This document shows positions 50,564 through 61,700 of a stretch of 64,000 nt of DNA, in pieces. This stretch comes from Theobroma cacao. Its lineage: Eukaryota > Streptophyta > Magnoliopsida > Malvales > Malvaceae. Under the pieces are notes generated by a model that saw only the letters and a list, made by a program, of their open reading frames with translations, ran no database searches and was not told the DNA's origin. The position numbers were made by a program, and so were the translations under genes. Every line of letters starts with the position of its first letter. Position 1 is the stretch's first letter. The stretch spans positions 10,167,156-10,231,155 of the forward strand of contig NC_030855.1 in NCBI RefSeq assembly GCF_000208745.1, written 5' to 3'.

Positions 50564-52289
50564 CGTTACCTTAAAATAACATAAACATGAATGAAAAATA
50601 TTAAAAATTTACACAAACAAACAACAATATTTATTGATTATATCTATTACGAATACATTTTTATATATGTAAAAATATGATTTAAAATAGATTCTTAAAA
50701 GAAAAAGAGAACAAAATTTGCAACGTTAGGTTTTTCCTCTAATTAGCACATTTAATTTTTAAAAAATGTTTGATAACAAGGAAGAAAATTCAAAAGATGG
50801 ATAAAAAAAAGGTTAAGCATTCTTTTATACTTTTACCTTTCTTGATGATCAAGATTGGGAACAGAATACTTTAGTGTTTTACTTCAGAGTAATTGTGGTG
50901 TAAGTGTGCTTGATTTCACCCCACGGGAAAGTTTGATGAGGGAATTATATTACTTTTGTCGGTTGGATTATAGGCAAGGGTGAACTCATTTATAAAGGAA
51001 AAAAATTGTAGAAATTAGAACTATCATTTTTATCTTGTAGATTTAATTTTATCCATTCTCTAGTGTTAATATATTGTTCATCTTGGAATGACCAAAATTT
51101 GCAATTCATTTAAAGGAAAAAAGATATGTTTTTTCGTTTACCTTTTTCTATCATCTTGCTTAGCAAGAGGATTAAATCATTTTATGATAAGGGAGATATA
51201 TTAAGATTTCAAGACTATTATGGGCTACTTTTGCCATCAATCGTGTTAGTCAAACATTAGGCGGAAACATGAACGAAATAAATAACTTGAGCTCCACACT
51301 GAGCATGACTTCACGCAACAATAATAATAAAGTTCAAAACTCTTGCACAGAATATCTTAGTTCAGTAAAATAACTGCTACAAATGTCAATATACTCTTTA
51401 TCATAAGACTTCTATATGTCCAGCAACACATCACAAAAGTTAAATCACAAAAAAAAAGGAGATTGGAGGTTTACCTGTGCTTCCAAAGGCGAAATGCAAC
51501 CTAGCCCTGATGAGAGAAGCAAATTTGAGAAGATATGTCATCGACAGAGGTGAGGAGGAACCGATCTCCAAAGTTGAAAGCCGTAAGCCGTAAAGCTTTC
51601 GCTGTCCGCTCTCTAGCAAATCAAAAAAGGTGGGTCGAGTAGGAGAAGACTCAGAGTAATGAGTAGAGGTAGGCAGTAGGTAGGTAGCTAGCTGATGGGG
51701 AGTGCTACAGGCTTGGAGTGGTGATTAGCTGAAGGTGAGAAGTGAGAACTGAGCAAAACGCAACGGAGACTTTGAAGGTGCGATCTGTGATGGTCGATGA
51801 GGAGTGCCGGAGTGGTGACCAACTGAAGGTGAGAAGTGAGAAATTGGGCGATGCCGATGGCTGGATGCCAGATGGAGAGTGAGAAATGAAATCGATGAGG
51901 CAAGAACTGAGAATTGAGATAGCAACTGCAGAACTCGACTCTCACCTTGAAAGAAAGAAGGCCAAAACAGATGGGTTAGCCGGTTAGGACTTAGGCCATT
52001 AAGGTCTTGGCACTTAGCCGGTTAGGACTTCACTTAGCCACTTAGGGTCTTTGGGCAGTTGGGCCTTGGCTTGGTTGCTCTTTCCTCTTTACATAGTTAA
52101 TTGGTTTAGGCTTAATTTTTTTTTTGGCCCACAAGGCTGGCCCGCACCAACCTGAGTCAGCCCCCTAATCAAATGAACTAGCCTATTTAAGCTCGGTTCT
52201 AATATTAGCCTAAATTTTCAAGCGCAGCCCACCCCATATTTAATAAAAATGGGCCGACCCAATGGGCCAGGCCCATTTTGACAAGTCTA
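50564..52289. other. 5' terminal and promoter region of the hAT transposon
   Basis: No ORF is credible. A repeated block (CTGAAGGTGAGAAGTGAGAA) occurs at about 51730 and 51822. A 17-bp motif TTAGCCGGTTAGGACTT occurs twice near the end (51976-51992 and 52014-52030). Repeated subterminal motifs are where hAT transposases bind; that role is inferred. Confidence 0.5.
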
Positions 52290-52297
52290 ATCGTAAT

Positions 52298-54221
52298 GCA
52301 AGTAATAAAGAAAAGATTTTAAATTTAATAGATATGAGTAATACTGATGAAGCTAAAGTGGTGACAAGCGATCACCTCTTAGTTTTTAACTTTTTTTATT
52401 ATATATATAATATAATTATTTTTATAATTACTATTTAATCACTTTTTATGTAAAATCCTAAATTCATCATTGATAAGTAGTATATAGGAATTTATATAAA
52501 ATTGTATAATAAATATATCTAAAAAAGCATTTAATACATTTATAAATGTAATTATTGGAGTAGTATTGTAAAAAAGTATTAATGTAGTTAATAACATATA
52601 TATAATATTAATATAATTAATAACATATATTGTTGAAGGAGTTTTGTGATTGTGGTTGGAGCAATGGCTTTACAAATAATTTCAAGCTTGCTTTCAAAGC
52701 TGCAAATAAGTTTAGAGCTTTAATATATGGATATCTATGTTACAAAAAATATCATAAGAGCTATGTTGTGTTGTAACTATTCATTTTGGAGTGTTGTTTT
52801 TTTTTTTCCAAAATGATTAATTGCAACTTGAATGGGAGTTGATAGTAAGAAATGAATTTTGTCAACGACAACGAAAAAAAGTTAATACAACACTCAATTG
52901 ATAAATATGTGTTAAGAAAAAGATTTATAGTAAGGTTGGTTGGTTCTTAGTTTCTTTTCTTTTAAAGCCAAGTGCCAATTTAGATCACATCCATAACCTT
53001 ATATAAAAGGAAGCCTTTATGGAGCTTCCAAACGATGCCACGTGGCACATCAGCAAAGAGCTTTGCAAGTCAAAAAAGTGGTCAGCAAGTCAAATTTGGA
53101 GATGAGAAATCTTAAAAAACTAAATATATTGAAAAAAAAAAGTAGCTCTGCAAGTCAAAAAAGTGGTCAGTAAGTCATATTAGGAGATGACAAATCTTAA
53201 AAAACTAAATATAGTGAACAAAAAGGAAACAAAAAGACATTAAAGGGGGATTTTCTTACAAGTTGAGAAAGTGACTAATTCCTTAATGGTGTTGTTCAGT
53301 GTGTAACAGAAATAAAAAGATAAAAAAATGGGGAGCTTTGGCCAATCTCACAATCCCATTAAAACTACATTGGCAACATTGTAAGGTCTTTTTACTCTCC
53401 TCAATGTAGATTTGATTCTCGGGATGGTTGACATTGTCCTTCCAAGTGAGCAAAAACAGCCTTTCTCTTTCCTACCTTCACTATGCTTTCTACTTTTAGC
53501 CATTGTGATTTTTTTTGGGTCGCCTTGGAAAGGTAGAATGGATGATGAATTTTTTAAGTTTTTTAGTGGATATATGTCAAAGAGTTTTGGTTTTTCAAAT
53601 TTAGTGCTAGCTTTTCAAATTTTAGGATTTGATAGTAGCCTTTGGATTTTGTACGGTCAATCAACATGTGCGGCCTAAGGTGGGTTTCGTGTTTAGATTG
53701 TTCGACTTTGTCATTTCCCTAACTACTCTTCACCTGCTTTCATCCAACCTTTTCTATATTTTTTATTTCTACACCTTTTGACCATTCTCAGTTTCCTTTT
53801 ATCTCAGTTCTTTCTGTTTCTGTGTTTTTGCATTCGATTGCTTTTCTTTTGTTCTCTTCGGTTCTTCAAATTTGTAATTTTTTAACAAGTCTTTAGTTTA
53901 GGGTTTTATAATTGTAGTTTTGTTGTTTGGTTTATTCTTCCTTCATTTCTTCCTTTAGATTTTGACATTCGTATAGTGATTTAGGTTTTTGTGATTATTT
54001 CGTGATTTCGTTTTGCTTTCTGGTATTGTTGTGACTTTTCTATGGTTTGTTCATGGTTTGTTTCTTTTCTGATTGTGAATAAGATCTGTGGCATTAGCTC
54101 CTCCTTTGTTTTGTTAATTTTATTCATGGTAATTATTATTTTTGTTTTTATGTTGACTATTGTCGATGGTTTTGCACCTATTTTCTCCTGTTTCTATTTT
54201 ATAGTAATACATAATGCCAAT
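52298..54221. other. Intergenic stretch with an 85-bp tandem repeat
   Basis: AT-rich sequence without a supported gene. A two-copy tandem repeat of 85 bp occupies 53059-53143 and 53144-53228 (AGCTTTGCAAGTCAAAAAAG against AGCTCTGCAAGTCAAAAAAG). Just left of it, around 52998-53046, TATAAAAGGAAGCC and GCCACGTGGCAC resemble the start of the Helitron-like units at 58309-58592. The 88-codon plus ORF at 53412 is hydrophobic but lacks any other support. Confidence 0.45.
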
Positions 54222-55837
54222 TGTTAGTGTAAGCCATACAAGCTAATCGACTTTGTGCTTGTAAAATACTATATTAATTAGTCATATTTCATGTTAAATA
54301 CATTATGGATATTTTATATAATGTATGAGGTATTTCTTTATTCATGAGTTTATTTATAAAAAGTTATGAGAGACTTATGTAGATAAAGTCTTTGGAACAT
54401 AATGGCCTTGCAAAGAAATTATAAAAGTTATAATTATGATATTCTTATGGATCAAAGCCTTGTTCCTAAGTATGTTTCTAGTCATTGTATTGTCAAGAAT
54501 AAGGACATTAACAATGCTCAAAGATTGGTACATGTTAAGTCTCTTTACTTTGAAAGTAAGCAATTGATCTCATAGGTTGAAGTATGTGGGTGCTTGATAA
54601 GGAACAAGTTCACTGAACATGACTCGCTATAAGAGTTCCATTTGATATTTCACTCAAGTGTCTATGGAAATATTCTCATATGTCAGTAGTGTAAGTAATC
54701 CTTAGACTTGTGATATCAGGTCATCTTGTATGTGAATTTTCATGCTTTGATTTCACTTCTACGAGTCTGGAGATGATCAGATGCTTAAACAGGGTGCTTT
54801 TGGGCATGGCATGAAGCATACGAAGATGAAAGAGTGGTCCAGAGAGGATTCATCACCCCAAGTGATTTGAATGGGACACATCTCATTTGCTCCTAGCTTA
54901 TATTGATTAAAAGTCCTCAGCCAAGACAATCTTGATAGGTCAATATAAAAGTTGCAGGACTAATATCGATAAGTTAAAGAGTAGACACCAAGATAGGCTT
55001 TCTATCTATCTGGGATATATGATGAAAGGATCGAATTACACTGAGATACTATACACTGAAAGGTTAGTCAAATCATATTGACTCTCTTAACATTTGGGTG
55101 GTCATGATGTATTGTTAGATACTGCTCATGATCTATAAATATAAATATAAATTCTTACTTGAATTAATTTCTATTTGTTGCTAACATGTTGGGAACCTAA
55201 TGGGTTACATACATTAGGTGAATTGTCGAAATTAATTTGAGTTTAATTGGATATGATCTGATTGATTTTATATAAGCTTGATCCACTTAAGTATTGGCTA
55301 AATCAAATATGATTTGATGGAGTATTAAATAAAGGTCTAATTAACTCAAGACATTTTATAATCCTTGTTGAATATAAAGTAGGTCAATTCACTTTATTAA
55401 AGAATCCCTTAGCCGCATCTTGAATATATAGAACAGTTTTATTTTTATTTTCTCATGTGTTAAGATAGGATCATAGTAAAAAAAAAAAAAGAGAAACACA
55501 AAGAAAGCTCAAAGTTAAGAGTTTGTTAGCACAAACTTTGGCTTAGGGATTCATACACTCTTAGTGAAGAGATTTCGACAAATCACTATGTGGATCACCA
55601 TTAAAGGCAGGACAACTATGCTGCTATGGCTTGATGAGTCTTAGTTGGTGTACAAGAGTTAAAACGAAAAGCCAAAGAAGACTTCACCAAAGAAAGTAGA
55701 CTTTCAAGTATTTCAAAATTTCTCTTGTTGTTTTTTTAGATTAGTTTTAATTAAAATAATCCATGGCTTAGGAGATTAAAATTTTAATAATATTTAGCTA
55801 CGTATAAGTTATGTTAACATGAATTAAATCCCCAACA
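54222..55837. mobile_element. Solo LTR, 1.6 kb
   Basis: The sequence starts TGTTAGTGTAAGCC and ends TCCCCAACA, with the TGTT...AACA termini of an LTR. It is flanked by an exact 5-bp duplication CCAAT (54217-54221 and 55838-55842). The 1,616 bp are non-coding and there is no internal retrotransposon region. It is therefore a solo LTR left by recombination. It shares no obvious sequence with the other LTRs here. The strand is not determined. Confidence 0.82.
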
Positions 55838-55842
55838 CCAAT

Positions 55843-57625
55843 TGCATAATTGATGTCACTCTAACTCGAAATTATTTATTTAAATATTTAACCCCGAGTT
55901 GGAAATATACCCAACTCGCTAACCAATCTTTTTTTCCCCTTTTTTTTAAATTGTTATCTCTTTTTAATTTTCTTCATTGTAGAAAATGTTAATTCTTATA
56001 GATAAAATCTATTACGTAAAATCATCTTTTCTAAAACTATTTAACAACATATGCGTAGTGTGTTAACATTTCTTGCTTATGTAAAGTAATCTGGTTTGTT
56101 CTTTTTAACAGTGCAAATTGGGCAGTGGGCATCGAGATAAAATCCACCAGTTTGTGACAATAACTGGAGTGAGGTGACCCCATATTCATTTGTTATTTCA
56201 CTGTTAAAACTTGGGTACAATTTTCAAAATTATTGTGTTTGAAGATAGGTTGAAAGAAGTTCATGAGCAATGTTTAAAATAAATGTATTATAGACATTTA
56301 AAAAACAAAGTGGATAGTGGAAGAATTGCTTAATTGCCTACAACAATGAAAATTATGATTAGAAAACTTAAAAATAGGACATTAACTATTATGGTTGTAT
56401 AATTTCCAAGTGAGCCCTCATAATCAGCTTTGGCATGCCTTTTGATGGATGTATAGGCCGTTGCCAGTGATGAATTCCAACTTTTATTTTTTTCCAAAAT
56501 CAAATTAATGAAAACTTGGCTTGAGCCCATTTGTTTGTCTCTTGGAGACCCATTGCCACTGCGTCACACTGCTTCTTCCTTTATCTTCTGGCATTATGAG
56601 CTGACAGACGAAGAGTTGGAGTTTCCTTAAAATGTTGAGAATACATTTTCTTAATTCATATATATATTTTAGTTGCCACAAAATAGTGTTAATGTGAAAA
56701 CAATGACAAACACTGCTAAGGTCATCATTGGAACGAACTTAAAATAACTACCGATTGCAAAGGTAAAGAGATAACCAGGAAGGATTGCTAAGAAGAAGGA
56801 ACTACCTTGTTACTGGTTGTGATTGTCATAGGGCTAATAGAGCCACTATCAGCCATAGCACCATGGTGTGATGTGTTGTCAGAAAGTCATAGGTTTCCAA
56901 TTTAGGTTACAAGGTAGTGACTAAATTTGTATCGATGAGATTAATAGCCATGGTGACATATTACTAGGAGATAGAAGCCATCACCATGAGTTGAGTCTTG
57001 GATAAAGAATTTGGATGTGCCATGACCAAAAAAATTGATATTCGTCAAGGACTTGGATTGCCTTTTAGGGTAATTTGTGGAAATACACTTCTTGAGTACA
57101 TAGTGATTTCTTTGGTGGTAAGCTTTAGTCATTTAAATCTTAATGGAGCATACTAGGGAACCAGGCTCAATAGTGAAGTGATCGAGTAGGATTTGCTGCT
57201 TGCAATAAGCTTGGTAGTCATTACAATTGGGCCTTGTGGCATTGGATCCTGTCACAATATTGACCCCAACAACTAGAATCAATGAATCCCATTTAATTAA
57301 GTTGGACACCAAATTATTACCTACTGTCGTTCTCACCTTACATAACCAATAATTGTTGAGTAGTTTTATAATCTAATTTATATTGAATAAGTATGTTGAG
57401 TAACTTAGCTATAGGGATAAAAGCAAGACATTTAGATAAATTAACTTGATTGCTTATTAATATTTATTAATTTAAATTAAAAGCCCTAATTCGTAGCATA
57501 AAAATGTGAAATTATTTTCCCAAACACTTGTCAACTGTTAATAACCTTATACAATACTTTTAGTAGTAACTTTTTAAAAATAATCAATAATTTAATATTA
57601 TTAAAATATTAAAATATAATATATA
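55843..57625. other. Intergenic stretch, no gene identified
   Basis: Short ORFs on the minus strand (for example 56330-56530 and 57133-57336) show no recognisable similarity. The sequence looks like degenerate repeat DNA, but no terminal repeats or target duplications were found. Confidence 0.4.
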
Positions 57626-58070
57626 AAAAGTCCTTCAACTATTTAGGAAAATTCAAATTAGCTCTTATATTTTTATTGCATTCAGTTAAGCCTTTATACT
57701 TTTATTTTGAACTAAATAAACCCTTATAATTTTATTTTAAGTCAAATAAACTTTTATGACTAATTATTGACTTAATCAAAATGTTATTTGTTATTCTATA
57801 TTACGTGGTGCTAACATATCATAATTGATTATGACGTGACATGTTAATTTTGCATAATAACATAATAATGTGATATTTTATACTGTTCAAATTAACGCTA
57901 TGTCAACACCATGAGAATATAAAATGATAAGTGACATTTTGATTGATGATAATTAGTCTATCATTAGTCATAAGAACTTATTTAACTCAAAATAAAAATA
58001 TCAGAGCCTGATTGAATACAATAAAAGAATAAAGACTTACTTGAATTTTTTTAAATAGCTTAGAAACTTA
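57626..58070. mobile_element. Fold-back MITE with long inverted arms
   Basis: About 210 bp on the left (57626-57840) are the imperfect reverse complement of about 200 bp on the right (57873-58070). For example, the left arm has TTTTTATTGCATTCAGTTAAGCC and the right arm read in reverse has TTTTATTGTATTCAATCAGGC; both then have TTATGACTAAT further in. Only about 30 bp separate the arms. There is no coding capacity. The structure resembles Mutator-like fold-back MITEs; the class is an inference. Confidence 0.65.
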
Positions 58071-58308
58071 TTTAAGGATTATACTGAATACTAAACATAC
58101 CACATTTTGAGTAACATCTATCTAAAAAAAAGTGACTCAAATTGTATATTTAATTTTCAGAATTTCATTTATTATATAGTAATATTGCACACATTTGTCA
58201 ATAAACCTTTTATAAATATTTGAAATCTAATACTATTGGAATATTAAATACATACTTACAGAAATAGAAAAATTACTTTTATATCATAAACTTATCATAT
58301 TAACTCCA

Positions 58309-58592
58309 ATTTATAATATATATAAAAGGAAGACTTAAAGGGGCTTTCTCATTTAGCCACGTGAGGGACATAGAAAAAAAAAAGAGATAAAAAGAGAGAA
58401 AAAAATAGATAAAAATAGAGTCGTATGTAATGTATAGGTCATAATCTAATTTATAATATATATAAAAAAAAGATTCAAAAGAGCTTTCTCATTTAGTCAA
58501 CATAGGAGAAAAGAAAAAAATAGAGAGGTAAAAAGAGAAATAAAAAAACAAATAAAAAGTGTTTCGCGTGCAACTCACAGGCCATAGACTAG
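58309..58592 (+). mobile_element. Tandem pair of short Helitron-like units upstream of IspD
   Basis: Two units of about 140 bp (58309-58449 and 58450-58592) share a start (TTTATAATATATATAAAA), a middle (GAGCTTTCTCATTTAG or GGGCTTTCTCATTTAG), A-rich bodies and an end of the form AGGTCATAATCTAAT or AGGCCATAGACTAGT. The CTAGT end and the TATATAAAAGGAAG start recall plant non-autonomous Helitrons, which make no target duplication. No clear 3' hairpin was seen, so the class is tentative. Confidence 0.45.
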
Positions 58593-58663
58593 TTTACATA
58601 ATCAGAAAACCCATGACCTGGCCATGGTTGAGCCGGTTCTTGTTGGTGGTCCCATTGTTTTTA

Positions 58664-58669
58664 CACGTG
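58664..58669 (+). promoter_or_regulatory. G-box CACGTG upstream of IspD
   Basis: A perfect palindromic G-box stands 104 bp before the preferred IspD start codon (29 bp before the upstream in-frame ATG). G-boxes bind PIF and HY5 light-signalling factors, which are known to control plastid isoprenoid genes. A second CACGTG lies at 58358-58363 inside the Helitron-like unit. Function is inferred from motif and position. Confidence 0.4.
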
Positions 58670-58767
58670 CCCGCATTTAACTCAAATGGTGGATGGCATT
58701 AGTTACGACTCTTGCTAGAAACTTAATCCAGGTAACCGAGGCCGCTGCAGAGATAGAGTGGGGAGAG

Positions 58768-61700
58768 ATGGGGCTTCTTCACCTTAACCACTCTCTCACT
58801 CTCACTTGCTCCACTTCCAGTCTGCTTGTTCCATCCAAACCCCATGTTGCCGCCAAGTCTTCTCCATTCTTTTCGCACATACACATTAACTTCCCTTCAC
58901 CAGGTAAGTAGAAACCATTTGTTGTCCTCTTTGTTTGCAATTAATCTTTATTGTTTCGTAAGTGGGAGTATAATTTTTGTTCACTTCATTGGGTGTTTCT
59001 CTTTTTCAGGGCGAAACGTAGAATTGAGAAGAAGGGCCAGGATTGGTTCTTGCAGGATTAAGTGTTCAGCGGAAGTTGATAATGTAAGAAGCATTGATTC
59101 CCATATATGTATGTATGCGTGTATTCAACTGCAATACCGTTTTCGCTTTAATTGGTTGAAATGAATAGTTGTTGGTTTGTACCCAGGGCTCTGCAAAGGT
59201 GAAGGAAAGAAGCGTTTCGGTCATTCTTTTGGCAGGAGGCAAAGGCAAAAGAATGGGTGTGAGTATCAATTCTTATCTTTTTCTTCTTTTCTCTCAATTC
59301 TATATGCTATTATTATTTTAATGCACCATCAGGATCTTACTTTGTGTTTAAATGCCCAGTAAATTGTAAAGCCCCATGCAATTTTTTGATCCTCACGGCT
59401 TTCCTTTAAACCAATTCTTTTAATTATCCAACAGTATTGTTCTTAAGTACAATCTTGTTAAATCATATATCTGGGAGAGTTATGGTTTTATACTTTTATT
59501 GAAAATTATGCGGGCCTTCTTTCATCATCTTCAGTACTGGGCATTGCTTCTTTATTTGTTGTAATTCTTACAAAATCATAACATAGCTACGAATGAGTAT
59601 TTGCCCATCTGGGCGGGTTGAGACTCAGCTTTTGCAGTTTCCTTTATGTTACCTAACAAAATAATGGTCATCTTGTATACATGTACCAAGTACATAATCT
59701 TACATTTTTATCTAACATAATATTAGTCAATTTCAATGCACTGTTTATTTCAAGAAGCATCATTATTGATACACATGTATATTGAAGTTACTAGTTATTG
59801 TTATTTCTGGATGGCTTGGATTTTGTAGAAGTGAGGGGCTCATTTCTGTTTGTGCTAATTAAATTTTTTATCTTTAAATCTTTGAATGTAATTATCAATT
59901 CTATGCCCTAGCTTGCAAATGTGCTCATGCATATTTATCCAAATAAACTTATGCATTCTTTGTTATCGATGCTTCTTTATTTATTTTCTAGATGATAGCT
60001 TTCCTGTGTTTGTGCAAATAGGCAAGCATGCCAAAGCAATATCTACCACTTTTAGGACAACCAATTGCATTGTATAGGTAAACAAGAACAACTTCTATCA
60101 ACTTCATCATTTTACTTCCCTATTCATTGCAGCTTTGAATTATTCTAATGGACTTGTGGAACCTAATATTTGGCAACTGTGAGAGTAAAGTAACCATTTT
60201 ATCTGCAGGGGTAGTTATGTTTGGAAAATGTATACAATGATTTATTAAGGCACCATGTGGTGGTTATTTTTGCTACATGCCTTTCACTTTTGAAAGCAAA
60301 AAAACGAAAAGCACATTTGGGCACAAAAGAAAACAATGTTTTTGAAGGATTATAAATGAAATATTTACTATTTTTTAGATAACAAAATGAATGACTTTAC
60401 TCCTATGGGCAAATTATTATAATTGAGATTGCATTTCAACTATTTCTCAGCTTTAATCAATTATAATTTTGCTTTGTACTTTGGCTTTTACTTCATAAGA
60501 ACTTTCCAAGAAGCAAAAAGCAAGTAGGATAAGTAACAACCAAAATGGAGCCTTACACTTTTGTGGTTATTCGGATATAACAATCTGCTGTAAATGTTAT
60601 TTTCTGTCTGTTCATTATGACAGTAACTATTTTTCCTAAGATATTTATATGCTTTATTTGGCAGTTTATATACTTTCTCACGCATGATTGAAGTGAAAGA
60701 AATTGTTGTGGTTTGTGATCCATCATACAATGACATTTTTGAAGGTCACTCTCTCTCTCTCGCTCACGCACACACATTCACACACACAGATATGACTGCA
60801 CACAAGTGTGCACATATGCAAGCATGTACACACACATTGTATCAGTTGGCTGTGTTTGTGCACACACTCGCACAAGTGAAATGGATATGTATGTTTTGTG
60901 CTTTTCATCTCTTGGGAAATGTTGCATTGTGTTTGGTTGTTTCCTAGTTCTTTTGATTCTATTGCTTCAGAGAGATATTCCTGATAATATGACCATTTTT
61001 TATTCCAGAAACCAAAGACAAAATTAACGTAGACCTTAAATTCACACTTCCTGGGAAGGAGAGACAGGATTCTGTTTACAGTGGACTTCAGGTACCTGCA
61101 AAATGCTTTGAAACTAAGAAGAGAATGCTGTTTCATTTCAGTATATGACACTGTCTAGTTGTCTTCACTGCATCCTTTTTTACCTTCATTTTAGATGCTT
61201 GTGTAATAATATCTAACTAGTGCTTTGGGAGTGACTTCGCCATTGTAATTTTTGTTTGATAGCTTAAAAAATGTGATAGCATTGAATCATGATTCTTTAT
61301 TAAGAATAGCTTGCTTGAGATCTTGGAAATTCTACTGAAAAGCAATTTTACTCTTCATGTAACATTTGCCATTCTTATTTTTCTGCATTTCGTTCTAGCA
61401 TTATGTTTGACCTCATGTCAATAGCTGATGTATGCCTTACAGACTGGGAAATAAGTTACTCTTCGTATAAGATTTTCCATTCTCATTTTTCTGTATTTCT
61501 TTGTAGCATCATGTTCAACCTCTTGTCAATGGATGATGTATGCCTTATAGACTGAAAATAAATTTTTTCCATGTGTTATAAAGGGACCAATTATGGTCCA
61601 CCAGGGCGAGCACCTAAGAATACTGATCTGGATGTAATCCACTTCCAGTAATTTTTTTTGCAGAGGTTTCTTTCACAAAAATTACTCTAATATCAAAATA

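Larger units (their letters stand above)
36453..52289 (-). mobile_element. hAT DNA transposon carrying a nested Copia element
   Basis: The element is bounded by imperfect inverted ends: TAGACCTGTGAATA on the left, and TAGACTTGTCAAAA reading inward on the right (11 of 14). It is flanked by an exact 8-bp target duplication ATCGTAAT (36445-36452 and 52290-52297), the hAT hallmark. The span is 15,837 bp, but removing the nested Copia and its duplicated 5 bp leaves a hAT of 4,372 bp, normal for an autonomous plant hAT. The transposase runs on the minus strand. The sequence outside it (36453-37046 and 50564-52289) is non-coding terminal and promoter region. Confidence 0.93.

Noticed and set aside
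53412..53678. 88-codon hydrophobic plus-strand ORF
   Set aside because: T-rich DNA gives hydrophobic translation by default; no similarity, promoter or splice evidence.
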